Counted from the first letter of the stretch, positions 45,830 to 60,110 are shown. The stretch: DNA of 64,000 bases from Hevea brasiliensis (GCF_030052815.1 NC_079495.1:56832773-56896772), one strand, 5' to 3'. Translations and numbers: made by a program. Notes: a model not told the origin generated them from the letters alone.

Positions 45830-48800
45830 TGTCACACCTTACCCCTCTGTAAGACATAACGTGATCCCGTAGAATACCTAATGAATTACCGAACTTCACC
45901 TACCGATAACTCATTAAGTACACTACTAGGGATTTTAAAACCATTTCCTTACTTTTTTAGGAGTGGTGAGCATTTTTGGTAGAAATTAAAAACATTTAAT
46001 TGAAGTTTCAAAACTAGTTAAAATTTTTGTCCATTTTTATTTGTCCGTAAATTTTGAAAAATTTCAGCAGAATGCCGTCTATAATTAGGAAAACCAATTC
46101 TTCAAAACCTGTGAAAACACTTCCAATAATTTCATTTCACAACCCCAACCTCCAATAATATCCCAAAACAATACAGTCAACCACAATTTAAATCAAAATT
46201 CACTTTTCAAAATATTGTTAAAATAATTCCATTCATAAACGTGGCATTAAAATTAATTTTACATACACAATCTTAATATATAGAAAGAAAATTCAAAATA
46301 ATATTATTACAATTTTATCTGTACAACTGCTCAAACTACAGAGATACATACGCATACTATCATATTTACATCAAACTAAACTACCAGGGTATAGACAAAT
46401 ACCCGTACAAAAATTCTTCATTGTACTCCTCTCTGACTGTAGCAGCTTACTCTGCTGCTATATCCATTTCTCTATCTGCGATAGCAAGTTAAAGCTATCG
46501 CTGAGTAAAGTTTACTCAATGATGCACAATAAAGATTTAAAAATTTACTAAAATAATCATACATCGATAAATAGAAATTTTAAAACCTTTCACAAGCATT
46601 TTTCCACAAAACTGATATTAACATTTATATTACTATTTTATCACACAATTTACAAATCACATTGATGCCAATCAATAACACAATCACATTTCACAATTTA
46701 AGTATTTCACAAATTATCAAAACTCATTATAGCACAATTTTAGTTAAATAATTTAATAAACACAGTGCTGCCAATTCATACACAACTTAAGCCATGATAT
46801 AAAATTTCCGATCAATGTCGCGTTGTACAACACAACAAAGCGATCTACAACCCCACTAATCGAAATCATTGAGGGAGGTGGCTAGCTAGCTAATGATTAC
46901 TCATCCGATCTACAACCTCAACTGGTAAGCCAGAGAGGGAGGAAAATAAACGATCTCAACTCCATAAATGGAGGAGGAATAATGTGGTACTGTCATGCTA
47001 AGTGTGAACACAAAATCAATTCAAAACAAAATACTAAATAATTTAGGAAAGATCCCAAACAATTTCCAAAGTCATTTTTGCAGTCACAAAATAGCAACAC
47101 AATTTATAAACAACACAGCAATTTCATAAAGCATAACAATTCAACTTTTCACTTAGAAAATAATTACATAAATTTATTATGCACAAACCTAACGTAAGTC
47201 GCCTCTAAGCCTTGACTCAGTCCCTTAGATTTTTCGGGTTTTTTTTAGCTGAAACACACAATTGGCAGTGTTTTAGTATCTTATCTCACAATAAATCTAA
47301 TAATTAAACTCATATATGCTCAACTCTAAACCCAATATGCTTAAACTTACGTTCTTGAAAATTTTCATGTCGGGGTTACTATTCATGATACTATTCAAGT
47401 CAAAATATTGACTTTCTTACGCTTAAAAGGTATGGGAAATCCTATTATACCCACATACCACATTTTAGTTATCAATTTTATTGGTTTTAGTTGTTCCTTC
47501 AAATTTTAGGTCTCCTAAGTACAAATTTCAATTTTTCAGATTTGATGTCCAGTTTTGTACTATTCCATTGGTCATGTTGTTGTGGAAATTTGGCTAAGTT
47601 TTCTTCATAGAAGTTCTTCCTTATTGTCTTAACTTTATTTTCCTTTTTGAATCACTCCATTTGGAGTTTTGTAGCCCAAGTTATAGCCATTTGAACATGA
47701 CTAGCCAGATTTGGTGTTACCCACAATTCTGGGCATTCACTGGAAAATGGCAGTTTTTGTGGGTTGATTACAGGTGAGTTTTTGGACAGCTTATGGTCAA
47801 ATTTTGGGTTTGTTTTCCCCATGAAAGTTGTAGGGCTATGTCTCAGCTTTCTACTGGTAAAAATTTAGGTCATTTGGACCTTCCTAGACTAAGTTATGGT
47901 CATTTACGTAACTACTATTCATTTGGTCATTTTTATACAGGTCAGTTTGCCAATTCCGAATTTGGCCTAATTGTTCACTAAGTTATGGTCACTTTCTAGG
48001 CATGATTCCTGAATGAAAAATATGTCATTTTGTGTTTAATTTCAGTCCCAATTGGCGTCACACCAATTGGGTTGGTAAATTTTCAGTTTTCGTGGCTGAA
48101 AGGGACCTAGGTCAAGCTGCCTGCAAATTGACCCTCACCAATTTGAATTTAAACCTTTTTCCAACAATTCATACACACCACAAATGGTCACAATTGACCA
48201 TTTCTCAACTCAAATAAGCTCAATAACATCATTTGGCCAATTTTCAAAATTTTCTTTAATTTTTCACATGCTCAAAACCCTAGATACACCTAAAGTTCTA
48301 TCTAATGCATTTCAAAGTGTACATTTATGATCTATACACCTAATTCACCTCAAATAACCATTCAAAATCATCAAACTCATTCATATCAAACCCTAACCCT
48401 AGCTAAAAAAATTTCATGTTTGGTCCTCCAACAAATATTTTCTTTTGATTTTAAGTTAAACTCTATGTAATTCCTACTTATTCAAGTTCATTCCTATGCA
48501 ATTTATTCAAAGTAATTTAGAAAGAAGCACTTACTTGTTGAACAGAATTTTATCTTCAATTTCTCTCAATTTTCTTCAATTCTTCTCCTTCTAATCTTCC
48601 TCTTGAGGTTCAATTTTAGGTTTCTACTATTTTTCACAAAAGATTTATGTTGTAATTTGGGGTTTAAAAAGCTTGATAATAAGCTTTAATGGAGGAAATT
48701 GGAAGAGAGGGTGAGGAGGAAGAGAAGTCACGGCAAGGAAAAAGAGAAAAATAAAATTTCCTTTTTACTTTGTCTTTTTATTAGTGTAATTATCCTCAAA

Positions 48801-49420
48801 ATAATTAAATTAGAAATTAAATTAATTTTGGTGTCATGCATACATCACTTAAGTGATGTCATAATGCCTTTACTTTTTGAATTTTTTATTTTCTTTTTTA
48901 TTTATTTTTTTATTGGTTCTTTAATTTAATTCTTGATCCCAAAATTTTCTTTTCTCCAACTTTATTGGACAGTTAGGTCAGGTGTCAGCTCTAGGAGTGA
49001 ATTGACCAAATTGCCCTTCGCTGGTTCAATCCCGTTCGCAAGTTATTCGATATTTCTTTCAGATCCCTGACCTAATTATTTGACCTACTTAATAATTCTT
49101 TTTCGTGATTTTCTCTTTTCCACTGTGTTCGCAATAGTCCTAAGGACCGCAGCGTCACATTTTACAGTTCAAAATTTGAGTTTAGATCGACCTCGCAATC
49201 CTTCCCGAGAAGGTCACCCATCGCTGTGACTCCCGGCTCATTTAACTTTTTATGCTTTGTTTTTCTTCTTTATACTTAACTATTTGGAAATTGCTAATTA
49301 TTTGCGTTCAGGGCTTATCTAGGTGTCTTAGATATAGTTCTAATCCCATTAATTGTCCGGACCGACACCGATCACCGAAACAGTAGAATGCATAGACTGC
49401 TTTAATATAGGGGTGTTAAA
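45830..49420 (-). mobile_element. Solo Gypsy LTR F, 3591 bp, duplication GCATT
   Basis: Plus-strand boundaries TGTCACACCTTACCCC and GGGGTGTTAAA (canonical TGTTACA with one change), flanked by GCATT at 45825-45829 and 49421-49425. It is of the same broad family as solo LTR C: TCGCGTTGTACA near 46817, the hairpin CTCCATAAATGGAG (46961-46974), three antisense modules (47605-47700, 47813-47930, 48005-48090), a 17-mer variant (49000-49016), and AGCGATGGGT near 49218. No coding sequence. Confidence 0.9.
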
Positions 49421-51194
49421 GCATTCTTCAACTAACTTTTCTCTGATTATTATAAACTTAAATGGATCTTATCCCTGTGCTACCTATTTCATCTTGGAAA
49501 TAGGAATAAATAGAGTTTGACCCATATTTTACAATTTTAAATTCCATGGTTTGGCTCTTAACGCTGTCCCAATTTGAATTACTCTGAGTTTCACGCTTCT
49601 GGGTTCTATACCATAATAATTATTTTCCCTAATGTCATTCCTTTTTACATTCTTCATCCTTATTTTTCTATTTATCTCTTTTACCCTTTCTAAGACTTCA
49701 TTTGCTTCTTTTAAATCCTTACCCTATTTTTTTCCAATCTTGTCCTAGTATGGGCTTTTCAATTTGTTCCTTAGTTAACTCCTTTATCTCCCCCACAACT
49801 CATCTTTGGGTACATTACTCTTTAGTCTTATTCTCTTTCTTGACTCGACTATCGTGTCAAAAGCTTGTACCTTTCTACCATCTCTAATAAGTCATCTACA
49901 CTTTAATATTACTCTGAATTGGTCCTCTGACCACTCTGGCCAATACTTCTACTAATATTCGTGATATCTCTTTATCACGTTTAAACCAACTATTCAAATT
50001 TTTACTTCTATATTTTCTTTTATCTACTAATATTCTATGACTTATTTTTCACTCATTTGCAATCATTGTCCTCTCTTTTACTTCACTATAAACTACCCTC
50101 TAATACCTTAAGAAGGGAGTCTACGGGATTCTCATTTTTCCCTTGCCATTCAGAAGTTTCGCACCAATCATAATCTGATCCTTTTAATCCTCATAATGAA
50201 AATCGTAAAAATTGTACTCTTCCTAAGGAATACCTGAGTTAACTATTTCCTATCACACTATTATTCCAATTAGAACATCATTTCACAAATCATTTTATTA
50301 GTGGTATTCATCCATCCTTTTTGAAAAAACACTACTATATTCTTGTAGTATAACTGACTACAATAGAATACTATATTTACCGTCTTACCACATCTAAGTT
50401 ATTTACTCTCTTTTCATACTATAAATTCCTTAAAACATCATTTTACAAATTGTGAACATCCTCCATAACATCCTATCTCCTTCAAGGAAATAAAATCATA
50501 CTTTGTGCCTTGCTACTACACAAATAAAATATTATTTTTCAGTCCGTTACAAGGCCAGAACAACTGTAAGACCCCATATCAAAAATCAGATAACTTCACC
50601 CTAGCTACCTTACAACTGTGACCTTTTGATATTCTAATTCTAGAGTTTTAAATCCCGAATTAGGATTTTCAAACTCATTTACAGAAATAGAACTTTGTTC
50701 TAGCATGTCTGTACCAAAGCAGAAGCCATTTGCAATTATCCTTGTCTTGGTGTACTATAGGGAAGTACGTAACTTTACACAATAATCCCAAGTCAATACT
50801 ATAATATGCAGCTTACAGCACAAACACTGAGAACACTATATAGTTACTATGGTACATCCTAATAGACCAGATTTTCCTAATATCTTATCCTTCTCGAATC
50901 CACTAATATCTTAAACTTATTCTAATTGTGGTATCCATTAAAAACTACAAACAGTAATATCTTTGCCCTCATCTAGGGCAGTTATATTGCCATAACTCAC
51001 CTTTAGGTCCTCTTACCTTACACTAAATAGGAATTCCAATTAGCTTTATAATTTATTGTATTCTAGAAAAATACTTTTCATTGACAAACTCTTTCAAAAC
51101 TGATTCTAATCACACTTATTACCTCAGCACTTATCCTAAAGGACTAATCACTAACACATCAAAATTTATTTCCATGCAAGGGAATAGCAGCAGA
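49421..51194 (-). mobile_element. Gypsy B internal region, heavily decayed
   Basis: By position this should be pol of Gypsy B. I see no intact RT, RNase H or integrase motif in any frame, only stop-dense AT-rich sequence. The reconstructed internal region of Gypsy B totals about 3.2 kb, short for the family (near 5 kb), so deletions must add to point decay. The first five bases are the second GCATT copy. Confidence 0.6.
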
Positions 51195-52000
51195 TCACAT
51201 AATTTTAACACTAGCATGCGAATGAGTAGAGCTGGGATCAAATAGTACATAATTATTCCTTTCACAAATTGAGAACGTACAGGCAACTACATTTGAAATC
51301 TCTGCTTCTTCCCCTTGATGCATAGTGTACACCCTGGCTGGTGTACTACTCTGCTCAAATTGATTCACTGTGCCTTGGCTGCTAGTAACACTGCCTCTAC
51401 TTCTGCCTCTGCCCCTACTAACTGTTTGTGAATCTCTAGGGGTTGAACCTTGCATGGATCCTTCGGCTGTGGTAGATGGCACAAATTTGCGGGTACTAGT
51501 GCAATCCCTAATGAAATGTCCAATTTTGCCACAGTTATAGCAAGCTTTATTGATTTTATAGCAGATTACCCCGTGTAGCTTGCTACATATCTTACAAGTG
51601 AGAGCTAATAATGCTCCTCTGGTCATTTGTTATTTAGTTTTGGGTGGCCTTTGAGCTACTGGTCTGTCTCTGCCATAGTATTGGGCCCCCCCACAGTCTT
51701 TCCTCTTTCCCAAATTACTACTCAAATTCTGACCAACAGGTTTTCTACTTTTCTCTTTTTCATGCTGCCTTCGTGGGGGGTTGGGTTTGTACTTGGGCTT
51801 GGGCTGATATGTTATCAACCATTTGTTGAAAGAATGCCACCATCTGCCTAGCTATTTGTACGCTAATTTGTATAGGTGGGATTGGTGCAACCAGGCCTCC
51901 GATACTTTGAGCAGCTGGGGCCTCTTCCTGTACTCCAGTTGCAACAAGCTACTTTACCATTTTATCCCCCTCTTCCATATCTATTCATAGGATTTTCTAT
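51195..52000 (-). pseudogene. Gypsy B Gag C-terminal part and protease start
   Basis: Minus-strand frame 51626-51195 holds a complete zinc knuckle CYNCGKIGHFIRDC (51501-51542), an RGRGRSRGS-rich linker, and then VYTMHQGEEAEISNVVACTF and LFDPSSTHSH, a decayed form of the Gypsy protease motif DPGSTHS. Frame 51818-51630 upstream (QPKPKYKPNPPRRQHEKEKS) is the basic region before the knuckle. From about 51990 to 51820 traces of the Gag N-terminus are readable through stops (GGLVAPIPPIQ, MVAFFQQMV). The central capsid part is absent. It cannot make a functional protein. Confidence 0.8.
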
Positions 52001-52142
52001 CTCCTGAACAACCAACACAAGGAGATTTCTCTCCGTCAATTCATTTCATGATGTAAATGTACTATATGTATCAAACATTTGAGCAGTTGTACTTATCAAA
52101 AAGTATTTCAAATTCACAATTCAAAACTTACATTAAAAACTC

Positions 52143-52154
52143 GCTCTAATACTA
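52143..52154 (-). other. Gypsy B primer binding site, decayed
   Basis: TAGTATTAGAGC on the minus strand, two changes from the tRNA-iMet site TGGTATCAGAGC, near the 5' LTR end. Confidence 0.65.
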
Positions 52155-52162
52155 CTAAAATA

Positions 52163-52887
52163 TATTACACCTTACCCCTCTGTAAGATATGACATGATCC
52201 CGTAGTATACCTAATAAATTACTGAACTTCACCTACCGATAATCTATTAAATATACTACATGAGATTTTAACAAAACAAATTCATTTTTAAGTTTAGCGT
52301 GGTGATAAAATTTAATTTAAGTGCTTTCAATTCAAGTGTGTATCATAAAATTGATTTAGAAATGAATAGGCATCTTTAAATTTTTACGAAAAAATCACAT
52401 GGTTATAGCTGTAATTTTATTAAATCACAATTTTTAAACTTGTTAAATTCACCTGTGGCAATTGTATAACATCATTAAATAAATCATCATTTAAGAATTT
52501 TCTTTCTTTCATCCACAAACCAAAAAGGAGGCAACTTTTACATTTACAATATAAGAAATGTTTTATTACAACATTGACATCCATTGAAATCAAGGAAATT
52601 GGTATTACAAAATTTACAAATGATCAAACTCAGAAGAAATAATATTACAATAATTTACATTTGATTAAAGTCCCAAAAATAATATTACAAAATTTTTGTA
52701 TAACTGCTCGAATGTAATTACATACATGTAGCTACATAATTGCATCAAAACCTAATCTACAAGGGTATACCTATGATATACCCGAAGATAGTCCCAACAC
52801 AACTTCAAGTCACAGCTTCAAGTAGTTTCACTCAGCTGCTCTATCTTTTCTTTCACCTACGGCAGCATACAAAAGCTATCGCTGAGC
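52163..52887 (-). mobile_element. Gypsy B 5' LTR, distal part
   Basis: Plus-strand TATTACACCTTACCCC start. It matches 21744-22099 and then 31649-32000 without interruption, so it shows the empty site of Copia 1. It ends at TGAGC (52883-52887), where a Copia solo LTR is inserted. Confidence 0.88.
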
Positions 52888-54961
52888 TGAAGGAGCGGAA
52901 GCATGATAATTAGTGCATTGGAGCATTGAATTTAAAAATTTTCTTCTAGGGTTTCATGCATCATGTCACATCTCTTATGTGCCTAATTAATTTCAATGCT
53001 TAATTGCATATTAAAACACTTTTAATATGTATTAGGATCATCATTTGCCATTTGAGATTGTGAATTAACAAATTAATTCAATTAAACCCTAGTTTGAAGG
53101 AGGAGTTTGGGCACTAACCTCTTTGATGCACTATGGATGCAATTGGCACATTTAGGAAGCACTTAGGACCCTAAGTGTTGTCTCTCTAGCTTGTCCACAC
53201 CAAGATTACCAATGGGCAGCCCCCAATTTTGCTTCTCAAGCCTTGCCAACCAATTATAATTTGGGGTTTTGCTTTTAGAGAGGTTGTATGTGTGTATAGG
53301 ACACTAGAAACAATTTCTAGCAATTTTAATTTAAAAGGAAATGAGTGATTCTCTTTGAATTGGTGAGAAATTGAGAGGAGAAAAAGAGAGCAATGTGCTG
53401 CCACACTTGACTGGTAAGAGAGAGTTGTTTGTTTCTTCTTTTCTTTTCACTTTTATAATTAGGTCAAGTAATCACTTAAACCCTTTGCCACATGTAACCA
53501 CCACATGGCATCTTATTTTAATTGACCTAATCACATTAAGCCAAGTGTCAAAGCTAGACTTAATCTTGACTTTGATCACCTTATATGATAGGAAGACAAA
53601 TGGCAAACTTATATGATGCCATGTGTCACCATCTCATGGTGCCACATGTCACCATCTCATAGTGCCATGTGAAATGACCAAATTACCCTTATGTTGTAAT
53701 TTTGAGTTCTCAACCTAAAATCATTATTTCTCCTCTTCAAATTAATTTATATCAAATATAAATTAATTAATTAATCTCTATTAATTAATTTCTCACAATT
53801 AAATTCATATTTAAACACTTAAAATATAAATTTAACTTATACTATACATCTAAAAACCTAGATTTGATTTCAAGCCATGCTAGGGGCTTTGTAATCTTAT
53901 TGCAAACCAAACCCATTTAATTAATCAATTAAATCACATTTTACTTGGTGATTAACTTGTGTATATGTGTGACTCACTAGGCTCATCACTAATTGGCAAT
54001 GAGATATGATATCAACTCTTAATATCATCAGAACTCTTTCTTACCATGAATGATTTCTCTAAATCATTTTAGGCATCTCATAGACCATGGTTGACACCTA
54101 GCATAGCGTGCCATGGCCACCTAATCAGTAACAAGGAATACCTTAAATGAACTTATAATCATATGTTACCATGTACTAGAATCTCTCTGTTATAAAATCC
54201 CAATTCGAGCTGGAGTCATGGTTAATGTCAAACCCCATTTGCTATGAACATTATTTTCTCTTTTAATTTCAGTTCTTGATTAATTAGATTTTCTTGTCAA
54301 AAACTCTTTTCTGACTAAATCTGTCTATCCTAGCTAGGAACTTGAAACATCAAGAACAATTAAATGAATATAGGATTTTATCCCTATTTACTTAGGGTAA
54401 TAGATTCCATCTTGATAAACACCTATCTCCATATATAACTAGTAGGAGCTAACACATACCCATATACCCATACACAGTACAAGTATGAAAGCAGTATCAA
54501 ACTCAAACCACCTATATATAAGATAACTGTGTTATCTCAGGTCTAAAGATTATATGCACTGATATGATATATGACAATGCATTGACAAGAGTAAACTCCG
54601 TGTGCTTGTCATATGTGTCACTGGTTCGGCCTACTTATCATGTATAAGTGCCTATCATTTTTGTTATGTGGCATGAGACTCACCACTCCATCTTATTTAT
54701 ATTTCATATAAATACCTTGGGAACAAATATGATTACAATCTTTCTGGATAAGTCATGTCCTATGTGAAGTATTCTCGATTGTGAACCAATTTATGATACT
54801 TTGTGCTAGAAATACTGTCACTCATATTCTTAACAACTTAAGAATAGAATTTCTAACAAAATATCAATGGACCTTTTCTATTACACATAAATATATTATG
54901 TAAATGGAAAAGTGAAATTGCCTTTTATTAATAAAATACGTACAAGAATATACTACTAACA
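52888..54961 (-). mobile_element. Solo Copia LTR, 2074 bp, duplication TGAGC
   Basis: Minus strand TGTTAGTAGTATATTC (54961) to CATGCTTCCGCTCCTTCA (52888), flanked on both sides by TGAGC (52883-52887, 54962-54966). It is clearly of the Copia 1-4 family but more diverged, with short deletions, so probably the oldest of this family here. It keeps a 17-mer variant (complement of 53672-53688). Confidence 0.93.
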
Positions 54962-55595
54962 TGAGCATTGAACTTAGTGGTGCACAACTAATAATTTAAA
55001 ACTCAATACAAAACATTTTTTGTCAAATCATAACAAAGAGCTTGAAATATTCAAATTCTTCATAATTCATAAAACCAAAGTCAACATTTTAAATCATACA
55101 AATCATTTGTTTGAATGACATTTTGATTAAGTAATCTCAATTTACCAAGCCATAATAAAGCATTTAAAATATTCATATTTTTCTTGAACCAGGAAAATAA
55201 TATAATATTTTTCAACCATTGACAAACCTATGCATAATTTAAGGGTGTTGCCAACAATTCACATAGTTGGACCCATGACATAAAATTTCACGATAAATGC
55301 CGTGTTGTACACCATAGCAAAGCATACTTCCCCCAATAACTGAGGCTAAAGGGAGGCACCAAAGGCTAGCTAGCTAATGAGTACTAGTCCGAACTCAACC
55401 TCAACTGGCAAGCCAGAAAGGGAGGAAACTCAACCCCAACAAGTGGAGGAGATCACATCAAATATCATCTCACTAGGCAAGCTAATGAGAAACACAAAGC
55501 ACATTGCCATGTTAACTATGGTTTCAAAATACTTTTCATTCCCGAAACGCATTTACAAATCCACAAATGTATTTAATTATTGTAAATTCATGTAC
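54962..55595 (-). mobile_element. Gypsy B 5' LTR, second part
   Basis: Resumes the LTR after TGAGC and parallels 32010-32615. It keeps GTGTTGTACACCATAGCAAA (near 55305), which is deleted in the 3' LTR but also found in LTRs C and F. ATGAGTACTAG shows the palindrome damaged. Ends TGTAC (55591-55595) at the Copia 3 insertion; the rest lies outside the window. Confidence 0.87.
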
Positions 55596-57714
55596 TGTTA
55601 GTAGTATGCCCTAGAGCATATTATTTAGTATATATCTTGTACATGTTTTATTAATAAAAGGCATTTTCACTTTTCCGTTTATATAATATATTTATGTGTA
55701 ATAGAAAAGGTCTATTGATATTTTGTTAGAAATTCTATTCTTAAGTTGTTAAGAATATGAGTGACAGTATTTCTAGCACAAAGTATCATAAATTGGTTCA
55801 CAATCGAGAATACTTCACAATAAAGATATGACTTATCCAGAAAGATTATATTCATTTTTGTTCCCAAGTTATTTATATGAGATGTAAATAAGATGGAATG
55901 GTGAGTCTCATGCCATATGATAATCATGATAGGCACTTATGCATGATAGTAGGCCGAACCAGTGACATTTATGACAAGCACATGGAGTTTACTCTTCTTA
56001 ATGCATTGTCATAAATCATATCAGTGCATATAATCTTTAGACCTGAGATAGCACAGTTGTCTTGTATATAGGTGGTTTGAGATTGATACTACTTTTATAC
56101 TTGTACTGTGTATAGCTATATGGGCATGTGTTGGCTCTTACTAGTTACATATGGAGGTAGGTGTTGATCAAGATGAAATCTGTTACCCCAAGTAAATAGG
56201 GATAAAATCCTATGTTCATTTAATTGTTCTTGATATTTCAAGTTCCTGGCCAGGACAAATAGATTTAATCAGAAAAGAGTTTATGATGAGAAAATCTTTT
56301 TAATCAAGAACTGGAATTAAAAGAGAACATAATATTCATAGCAAATGGGGTTTAACATAAACCATAACTCTAGCTCGAATTGGGATTTTGTAACTGATAG
56401 ATTCTAGTGTATGGTAACATATAATTATATATTCATTTAAGGTAAACCTTATTACTGATTGGGTGGCTATGACATGCTATGCTAGGTGTTAACCATAGTC
56501 TATGAGGTGCCTAAAATGATTTAGAGAAATCATTTATGGTAAGAAAGAGTTCTGATGATATTAAGAGTTGATATTATATCTCATTACCAATTAGTAATGA
56601 GCCTAGTAAGTCACACACATACACAAGCAATCACCAAGTTGAATGTGATTTAATTAATTAGTTAAAGAGTTTAATTGATTAATTAAATAGGTTTGGTTTG
56701 CAATTAGATTGTAAAGTCCCTAGCATGGCTTGAAACCAAATCTAGGTTATTGGATGTATAGTATAAGTTAAATTTATATTTAAAGTGTTTAAATATGAAT
56801 TTAATTATGAGAAATTAATTAATAGAGATTAATTAATTTATTTATATTTGATATAAATTGATTAGAAGAAGAGAAATAATTATTTTGGATTGAGAAATTA
56901 AAATTAAGACACAAAGGTATTTTGGTCATTTCACAGGGTGACATGTGGCACCATGAGATGGTGACACATGGCACTACACATAAGCTTGCCATTTGTCTTT
57001 TAATCATGTGAGATGATCAAAGTCAAGATTAATTCTAGGTTTGACACTTGGCACAATGTGATTGGGTTAATTAAACCAAGAGCCAATCAGAAGATGACAT
57101 GTGGCAAGGGTTTTAAGTGATGACCTAGCTATATAAGGGAAAGGATGAAATAACAAAAAAAAAAAAAACAAATATGCTATTTCTTTCAAAGGTGCCGCCA
57201 CCCTTGGAGTGCTCTTCTTCACTTCTTCTTCATCTCTCATCAATTCAAAGAGAATTGCCAACATTCTCTTCAATTAAAAATACTAGAAATCATTTCTAGT
57301 GTTCTGTATGCATCTATAACATCTCTAAAGGTAAAACCTGAATTTCTAATTGATTAGAAAGGCTTGAAAAGCTGTTCAAGGGGCTGCCATTGGTGATTCT
57401 GGTGTGGACAAGCTAGAGGGACAACATCTGGTGTCCTAGGTACATCCCAAAGGTGCCAAACACAACTACAGTGCATCAAAAGGTTAGTGCACTTGTTCTT
57501 GATTTAATCTAGGTTTCTAATGAACTAATCTGTTAATTCTAAAATCTTAAATGGCAAATGTAGATCCAAAAATATATTAAAAGAGTTTCAATATGCTATT
57601 TAACATTGAAATCAAATAGATAAACAATGAATCTTGCATGATACATGACACCCTAGAAGAAAATTTTTGAATTCAGTGATCTAAACTTATGTTTTTCATA
57701 CTTTCGCTCCTTCA
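55596..57714 (+). mobile_element. Copia 3 5' LTR, 2119 bp
   Basis: TGTTAGTAGTATGCCC to CTTTCGCTCCTTCA. 17-mer variant AGGTATTTTGGTCATTT at 56916-56932. G-box position changed to ACATGTGGC (near 56941). Confidence 0.93.
57130..57137 (+). promoter_or_regulatory. TATA box of Copia 3 LTR
   Basis: TATATAAG about 1.53 kb into the LTR, aligned with CTATTTAAGT of Copia 2. Best TATA match among the Copia LTRs. Confidence 0.5.
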
Positions 57715-57716
57715 AT

Positions 57717-57728
57717 TGGTATCAGAGC
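57717..57728 (+). other. Copia 3 primer binding site
   Basis: TGGTATCAGAGC, exact tRNA-iMet match, two bases after the LTR. Confidence 0.92.
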
Positions 57729-59278
57729 CACTATATTTGCCATTTAGATTGTTGATTATATGATTTAATTGTGTGATTTGATCATGAATGATTGTTTCAT
57801 TGCTGGTTGGACTAACAAAGTTAGCGGTATGCTTGTTCAGAGTCACCATAGGTGGCGGCTTCCATGGTTGTGCAAACCTAGGGTGCGCATGGCTATTTGG
57901 GCTTGAATGTGGGCTTTGTTTCAAGGCCCATAATTAGGCCCATGACTAATTAAAGTATTTAATTAGGACTTTTAATCACATAATTAAATTTTGATTCAAA
58001 TATGAATTTTTAAATTTGTTTGAATGTGATTCAAATCTGAATTTTTAAATTTGTTTGAATGTGATTCAAATATAAATTTTTAAATTTGTTTGAATGTGAT
58101 TCAAATCTGGATTTTTAAGTTGAATATGAGATATTCAATTTAATTTAAGCATGTATGTTTTATTTAATTGTTAAATAGTGATATGCTGATGGATGATCAC
58201 GAACAATAAAAGACCAATGTGATTAGATTTATTTCTTTTATGTTTCTTTGGGTTGTAAATTAATTAATTAATTTTAATTTATTTTGGGAATGTATTATAA
58301 AGGTTGTAATATTTTTTTTGGATTGTAATTTCATTTATTTAGTTCTTGTAAATTCGCCTTGGTATGCCGAGGATTACTATGTAACTGGATTACAAGAAGA
58401 TCAAGGAGGTCAAAAGCATTAGTGGGACCAATGTGAGGAATTCAAGATCAAGTGTTGATTATGTACTCCTTCAGCAACTCTTGTAATATGAATGAATGAA
58501 ATGCACTTAGGAATGCCCACCAAGAATTGAATCCCTTAGAAAGTCCATGATCATACCATATTTATTTATTATCCATGAATGCATGAGATGTATGAGAATG
58601 TATGCAAGTATATAATATATGCATGCTAATTGGATAATGTGCAAAGTGAGACCATAATAGTAATTAAGACGACCACAAAATCTTCCAAACAAATGATTAA
58701 GTTGGAAATGGTATAATTAAAGTAATTATAACATGGGCCCTCCATTGAGGCAATTATCTTAAGAAATTTTAAATACTTGCATATGATGCAATTAATTTAA
58801 GAGGTTTTCTTAAGAATAATTGTTAAGCATGAGATGTTGTAACTATGTAAATAGTTTAGTGGCCAATATTGGATGTACCTGAGGACATTAAAATTATTTG
58901 CATGTTTATTGGCTCAATGGGATCAACTTAACTAATGTAAGATAAGTCAATAATAGATGTACTTGAGATTTTGAGCATTAGGGGCTAGGTAAAGGATTGA
59001 ACCTCACATGAGATATGATGGGCAAGGAGTTGCTCACCTACGGTTTATTATAATTCCAATAATGGATATACCTGAGGATGATCAATAAGATTATAAGAAT
59101 TCAATCACCCACTAGAAATCCATCCAACTAGGATTTCTGTTTTCTACTTTGGAAGTGTAGGATTCGCTAAGTTAGTGGGAGGACCAATTTGATTAAAAGG
59201 CCATAATCATTTTGGTTAATTACATGATACATTTATTAATTAATTTAGTTATTTTATGTAGTTAATTTTTTGATAATA
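57729..59278 (+). other. Copia 3 leader
   Basis: Non-coding leader like those of Copias 1 and 2, but the 35 bp array (57993-58124) has only about four units. The three direct repeats are present near 58865, 58950 and 59058 with changes (AATATTGGATGTACCTGAGG, AATAATAGATGTACTTGAG, AATAATGGATATACCTGAGG). The CCTTGGTATGCC stem block is near 58358. Confidence 0.78.
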
Positions 59279-60110
59279 ATGAGCACACCACAACCACCAC
59301 CATCCAATATCCTTACAAGCATACTTGATCGCAATAGGTTGACAGGACCTAATCTCTTTGATTGGCAAAGAAATTTGAAACTTGTCCTAAACCTTGAACA
59401 TATAGGATATGTTTTAGACTCAAATGTTCCTAGTCCCTTACCTCCAAAGGCCACTCAAGAGGAACATGAAACTTTGGACAAGTGGAAGGAGCATGATATG
59501 AGAGCCAAGTGTTACATGCTTGCTTCTATGAGTAATGAGTTACAGAAGCAGCATGAGAACATGCAGAGTGCGAGTGAGATCCTCCTTCACCTACAAGAGT
59601 TGTATGGTGAGCACAGTAGGAATGCTAGGTATGAGATATCTAGACAGCTATTCTGTATGAGGATGTCTGACAGATAGAAAGTTGGGGATCATGTCCACAA
59701 GATGATTCGGCTGATTGAGCAGCTGGAACATCTTGACTTTAACATGGATTTCCAACTGTAAACGGATTTGATCCTTCGGTCCCTTCCTGAGTCATTTGGG
59801 AATTTTGTGACAAATTTCCATATGACTAAATGGGAATGCACCTTAGCTGGTTTACTCAACATGCTGGTTGTTGTCCAAAAGAATATGCTGGGAAATAAAG
59901 GAAAAGAGGTAGCTTTGATTGCATCTTCTTTTGCTAGAAAGTCCAACAAGAAGAAGGGCAATTAGAAAAAGAAACCTCAAGTTTCAGGATCTTCCAAGAA
60001 GATAGCCAAACAGAAAAACAAAGATCAAAGATGACAAAGGCAAAGGAAAGTGTTTCCACTGCCAAAAGAATGGGCACAGGAATAGGAACTGCCCACAGTA
60101 TAGCAAGTAG
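59279..60110 (+). pseudogene. Copia 3 Gag, broken; knuckle intact
   Basis: The ATG at 59279 gives MSTPQPPPSNILTSILDRNRL, matching the other Gags; a TTG nine bases upstream is not needed as a start. The frame closes at a TAG (59675-59677) after RMSDR. Further reading with stops gives FHMTKWECTLAGLLNML and the basic linker. The zinc knuckle at 60051-60092, CFHCQKNGHRNRNC, keeps all four metal ligands. Directly after it the sequence skips to the protease middle (near 60105), so the catalytic DTGA is missing. Confidence 0.85.

Noticed and set aside
48699..48929. 76-codon frame with basic N-terminus and hydrophobic tail
   Set aside because: Lies inside solo LTR F, with the tail coded by T-rich sequence. 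No counterpart in solo LTR C.
49421..51194. A possible second gag-like reading (SWFKRDKEISRILVEVLARV, near 49950-50010, minus strand)
   Set aside because: Too many stops and no clear motif. Position says pol. I could not separate it from chance.
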